From: Chlorobium sp.
GTDB taxonomy: Bacteria; Bacteroidota; Chlorobiia; Chlorobiales; Chlorobiaceae
DNA length: 64,000 bases
Assembly: GCA_028277225.1 (NCBI GenBank)
Contig: JANQHB010000023.1
Span: forward strand, 1-64,000
Direction of reading: 5' to 3'
Below, piece by piece: positions 61,785 to 64,000 of the stretch. Position numbers and translations under genes: made by a program. The stretch's first letter is position 1. Every line of letters starts with the position of its first letter. The notes beneath the pieces are model-generated. The model was not told the DNA's origin and did no database searches. It saw only the letters and a list, made by a program, of their open reading frames with translations.

Positions 61785-62558
61785 TCAATTGTTAAAAGGT
61801 CGTGACAGAAGTGCCGGAACGCGCTGTTTGTCAGGATCACTTTCGTTTGCAAGACCGATAGTGATGTCACTGATGTCCTGTTTGACAAGAAAACTGCCAA
61901 ACAGTCTGTCCCAGAAAGAGAGCATGCTGCCATAGTTTGCATCGTGTTCAGCTCGTTTGCTCGAGTGGTGCAGCCGATGCATGAGGGGGGTTGGAATGAC
62001 AAGCCGAAGTATTCTGTCGACAGCGGAAGGAATACTGATGTTGCTATGATGAAATTCAATGATCGGTGTCATGATCATCGAGTAGAGAAGCAGTTCCTGA
62101 ATGCTTGCGCCAATAAGGATGAAAACAGGAAATCGAAGCATTTCCGAAAAAAGGATTTCACCATAATGGAAACGCCATGCAGTCGTCACATCAAGCGACG
62201 GGTCACTGTGGTGGACAGAGTGAAAGCGCCAGAGAAAATCATTGATATGGTTGAGCCTGTGCCAGGTATACATCCATAGATCAATAAGGATCACGATAAG
62301 AACGGTCTGGGCGAGAGGTGGAATATCAAGTTCCCTGATACCTGCCCAGTAAGGTTTTGCATGTTCAAGGGCAAACGAAAGAGCGATACTTCCCGGCAGG
62401 AGTATAAGCAGGTTAAGCCCGGCAATGGTCAGGTTCATCATTGCATGGCTTTTTCTCTTTGTTGTAGTGGAAAAATAAGGAATGATTCCCTCGATGAACC
62501 AGAAAAAAAGACCTCCGGCAACGGTTGTCAGCCAGGAGAGAGAGTGAAGTGATTCCAT
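61785..62558 (-). CDS. Sterol desaturase/fatty-acid hydroxylase-family membrane enzyme
   Basis: A 257-residue integral membrane di-iron enzyme. The His clusters are HRLNH (about residues 101-105), HSVHHSD (about 114-120), HYGE..., and HRLHHSSKRAEHDANYG (about 194-210), i.e. the eight-His pattern of the superfamily. Four membrane helices are expected. These enzymes hydroxylate or desaturate lipids; the substrate in a green sulfur bacterium could be a carotenoid or a hopanoid/fatty acid. The gene is on the same strand as cfa and begins 99 bp upstream of it. Confidence 0.88.
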   Translation of the reverse strand: MESLHSLSWLTTVAGGLFFWFIEGIIPYFSTTTKRKSHAMMNLTIAGLNLLILLPGSIALSFALEHAKPYWAGIRELDIPPLAQTVLIVILIDLWMYTWHRLNHINDFLWRFHSVHHSDPSLDVTTAWRFHYGEILFSEMLRFPVFILIGASIQELLLYSMIMTPIIEFHHSNISIPSAVDRILRLVIPTPLMHRLHHSSKRAEHDANYGSMLSFWDRLFGSFLVKQDISDITIGLANESDPDKQRVPALLSRPFNN

Positions 62559-62665
62559 CAGATGACAAAGAGAAGCCTTGACAGGTTATTATCTCGAAAG
62601 AGACAATGCCATTGGTACTTCAAAGAACAACAATACACCTTCATCTATGCAACCGGAACTTGTGG

Positions 62666-63238
62666 TTACTTTTTTGTCAGCGAGCCTGAAAGTGATCTCT
62701 TCGGTCGCCCACTTTTTTTTGTCATACCACGTTCATTTTCTGATTGAGCCTCCAGAGCGACAGTCTCATCGAGAGCATGTTCTTCATCATTGATCAAGGA
62801 CGATGAAATCATTTCCAGATCACATTCTTCTTTGCCGTTTTTCGAAGTTGTCGTATGGGGAGGGGATTTTTTACTGCAGGCTTTTTTGTTTCGTGAGGCC
62901 TCGATCAACGTCATGACCTCGTTGAGCGACGTGAAAATGTAAAGCTGTTTATCCAGACCGGAAAGTTTCAGAATATCTTTTATCTGCTGGCAAAGCGATA
63001 CGAAAATACTCAACAGTTCCGACTGGTTCGCTTTTCGATGAGCAAGAAGCATGGAACTGATTCCGCTTGAATCAATAGCTTTGACAAGTGAGAAATCAAT
63101 GATGATGTTTTTATCGGCTTTTGAATCGAGAATTTGGTCTATTGCCTCACAAAAACTGTCTGCATGACGGATGTCAAAGACAGGCTCTTCGATTTTCAGA
63201 ATAATGAGGTCCTTGCGCTTTGATACTGAATGTTTCAT
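62666..63238 (-). CDS. STAS-domain (anti-sigma-factor antagonist-like) protein with a long charged tail
   Basis: A 190-residue cytosolic protein. Residues 1-110 form a STAS domain: NIIIDFSLVKAIDSSGISSM, with the conserved phosphorylatable Ser in DSSG (about residue 57). The last 80 residues are a low-complexity polar tail with Lys and Glu clusters. STAS proteins of this type are dephosphorylated by PP2C phosphatases and bind anti-sigma kinases in partner-switching; neither partner gene is in this window. Confidence 0.85.
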   Translation of the reverse strand: MKHSVSKRKDLIILKIEEPVFDIRHADSFCEAIDQILDSKADKNIIIDFSLVKAIDSSGISSMLLAHRKANQSELLSIFVSLCQQIKDILKLSGLDKQLYIFTSLNEVMTLIEASRNKKACSKKSPPHTTTSKNGKEECDLEMISSSLINDEEHALDETVALEAQSENERGMTKKSGRPKRSLSGSLTKK

Positions 63239-63464
63239 CGTCCCTGCCTGTTAAGAAGGCTCAGTTCATGTTTATGCGCCCGAATACAGAATTGACCTTT
63301 ACGGTCGTTGAGAGATTATAAGAGAGGTATACTATAGTTCACGTTCCCGTTTGCTAGAAGTTTCATGAAAAAGCGGAACATTTCCAAGAAAAAACCCATG
63401 TAAAGAAATGCCGTTCAGCGTTATGACGTAAGAGAAAAGTAAGGGGACTCTTTCTCTGATAAGT
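63239..63464. other. Gene-free gap between STAS gene and miaA
   Basis: The 226 bp contain the leader of the STAS gene and the 3' flank of miaA. A short reading frame here has no support. Confidence 0.35.
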
Positions 63465-64000
63465 TCACTCTTGTCCGAGATAGAGTCGTAACACTTTATC
63501 AACGCATTCTTCCAGACTTTTACTGTCATAAGGCGCCGGTATCCATCTGAGATCAAGCCTGTTCCGGAAAAAGGTCAATTGACGTTTTGCATAGTTTCTT
63601 GTGTGCTGTTGTATCAGTGCGACCGATTGTCCGATATCATGTTTTCCCTTGAAATAATCGAAAAGCTCTCTGTAACCGACAGTCTGCAAGGCGTTGGGAA
63701 GAGGTCTGTTCTCTTCTTTCCGGTGTGTCCGGTAGAGCTTTTCAGCTTCTTCGATCAAACCGGTCCGGATCATGTCGTCGGTTCTTCTGTTTATGCGTTC
63801 ATAGAGCTCTTTTCTGGGCATGACAAGACCAAAGGGCACAAATCTGAACGGTAGCATTTTTTTTGTCGGGGATCGCTGCAATTCGGTTACGGTTTTACCC
63901 GTTATCGAAATTATTTCAAGGCTTCTCAGAAGACGTTGTGTTTTCGATGGGTCGAGGGTTGCTGCCTGTTCAGGGTCAAGGGAGCGCAGGCGCTGATAGA
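63465..64000 (-). CDS. miaA: tRNA dimethylallyltransferase, C-terminal part (N-terminus beyond window)
   Basis: The frame is open from the window edge to the stop at 63465 and encodes about 178 residues. Visible are the C-terminal MiaA motifs: SKTQRLLRSLEIISITGKTV, the FVPFGLVMPRKELYERINRR stretch, GYRELFDYFKG and QQHTRNYAKRQLTFFRN. The Walker A half is outside the window. The enzyme modifies A37 of tRNAs reading UNN codons. The coding sequence ends 226 bp before the STAS gene's start on the same strand. Confidence 0.93.
   Translation of the reverse strand, partial: YQRLRSLDPEQAATLDPSKTQRLLRSLEIISITGKTVTELQRSPTKKMLPFRFVPFGLVMPRKELYERINRRTDDMIRTGLIEEAEKLYRTHRKEENRPLPNALQTVGYRELFDYFKGKHDIGQSVALIQQHTRNYAKRQLTFFRNRLDLRWIPAPYDSKSLEECVDKVLRLYLGQE

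Noticed and set aside
62666..62793. Plus-strand frames around 62562-62793
   Set aside because: They are opposite the STAS tail and the sterol-desaturase leader and lack coding features.

Overview
The window looks like the chromosome of a green sulfur bacterium (Chlorobiaceae, Chlorobium/Prosthecochloris type). The evidence is a UbiA-family enzyme of the (bacterio)chlorophyll-synthase type, a 61-residue Chlorobium-type 2[4Fe-4S] ferredoxin, a K+-dependent-type membrane pyrophosphatase, LPS heptose and outer-membrane genes (Gram-negative envelope), and a Bacteroidetes/Chlorobi-style tyrosine integrase with a DUF6371-like primase. The species cannot be fixed from the sequence alone.

Layout. 1-0.5 kb: end of a putative restriction endonuclease. 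1-11.7 kb: two RND efflux loci (TolC + RND without an adaptor; then lipoprotein adaptor + RND + NodT-like channel). 11.7-12.8 kb: three tandem paralogous mini-proteins, interrupted by a MITE-like relic. 12.8-16.1 kb: DUF255 thioredoxin-fold protein and a fused MsrB-MsrA lipoprotein. 16.5-21.1 kb: small membrane proteins, an AT-rich two-gene island (membrane-anchored unknown + nitrilase-fold enzyme), an orphan nucleotidyltransferase and a Zn alcohol dehydrogenase. 21.3-34.4 kb: mostly housekeeping genes (ZIP transporter, LOG, glycosyltransferase, YjbQ, chlorophyll synthase, ferredoxin, PhoH, HldD, a degenerate sigma-like protein, HisC, SpoU methylase, hydrolase, Pth, HppA). 34.7-46.8 kb: an 11.1-kb integrative element. 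47-64 kb: small envelope genes, then housekeeping (PurC, DedA, transketolase N-half, RsmD, CoaD, aminotransferase, acyltransferase, PSP1 protein, MetG, initiator tRNA, NamZ-like, Cfa, sterol-desaturase family, STAS, MiaA).

The most interesting structure is the element at 35571-46693. It is bounded by a perfect 13-bp direct repeat that lies inside the conserved WWNV codons of an endonuclease/exonuclease/phosphatase gene. The interrupted chromosomal gene's own 5' end (signal peptide included) survives as a 43-codon fragment at the right end. The element supplies a different 5' end with another signal peptide, so the gene at the left end stays open. The element carries integrase, a HTH/excisionase-like protein, a RepA-like ATPase, a primase-like protein, three tiny overlapping genes and, as apparent cargo on the opposite strand, a 1551-residue SF1 helicase with a C-terminal Vsr/DUF559-like nuclease, a plausible single-gene defence system.

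Intergenic DNA is rich in dispersed repeats: a MITE family with CCTGAA terminal inverted repeats and 5-bp target duplications (three copies), a ~250-bp repeat family (three copies), and 14-bp and 7-bp tandem repeats.
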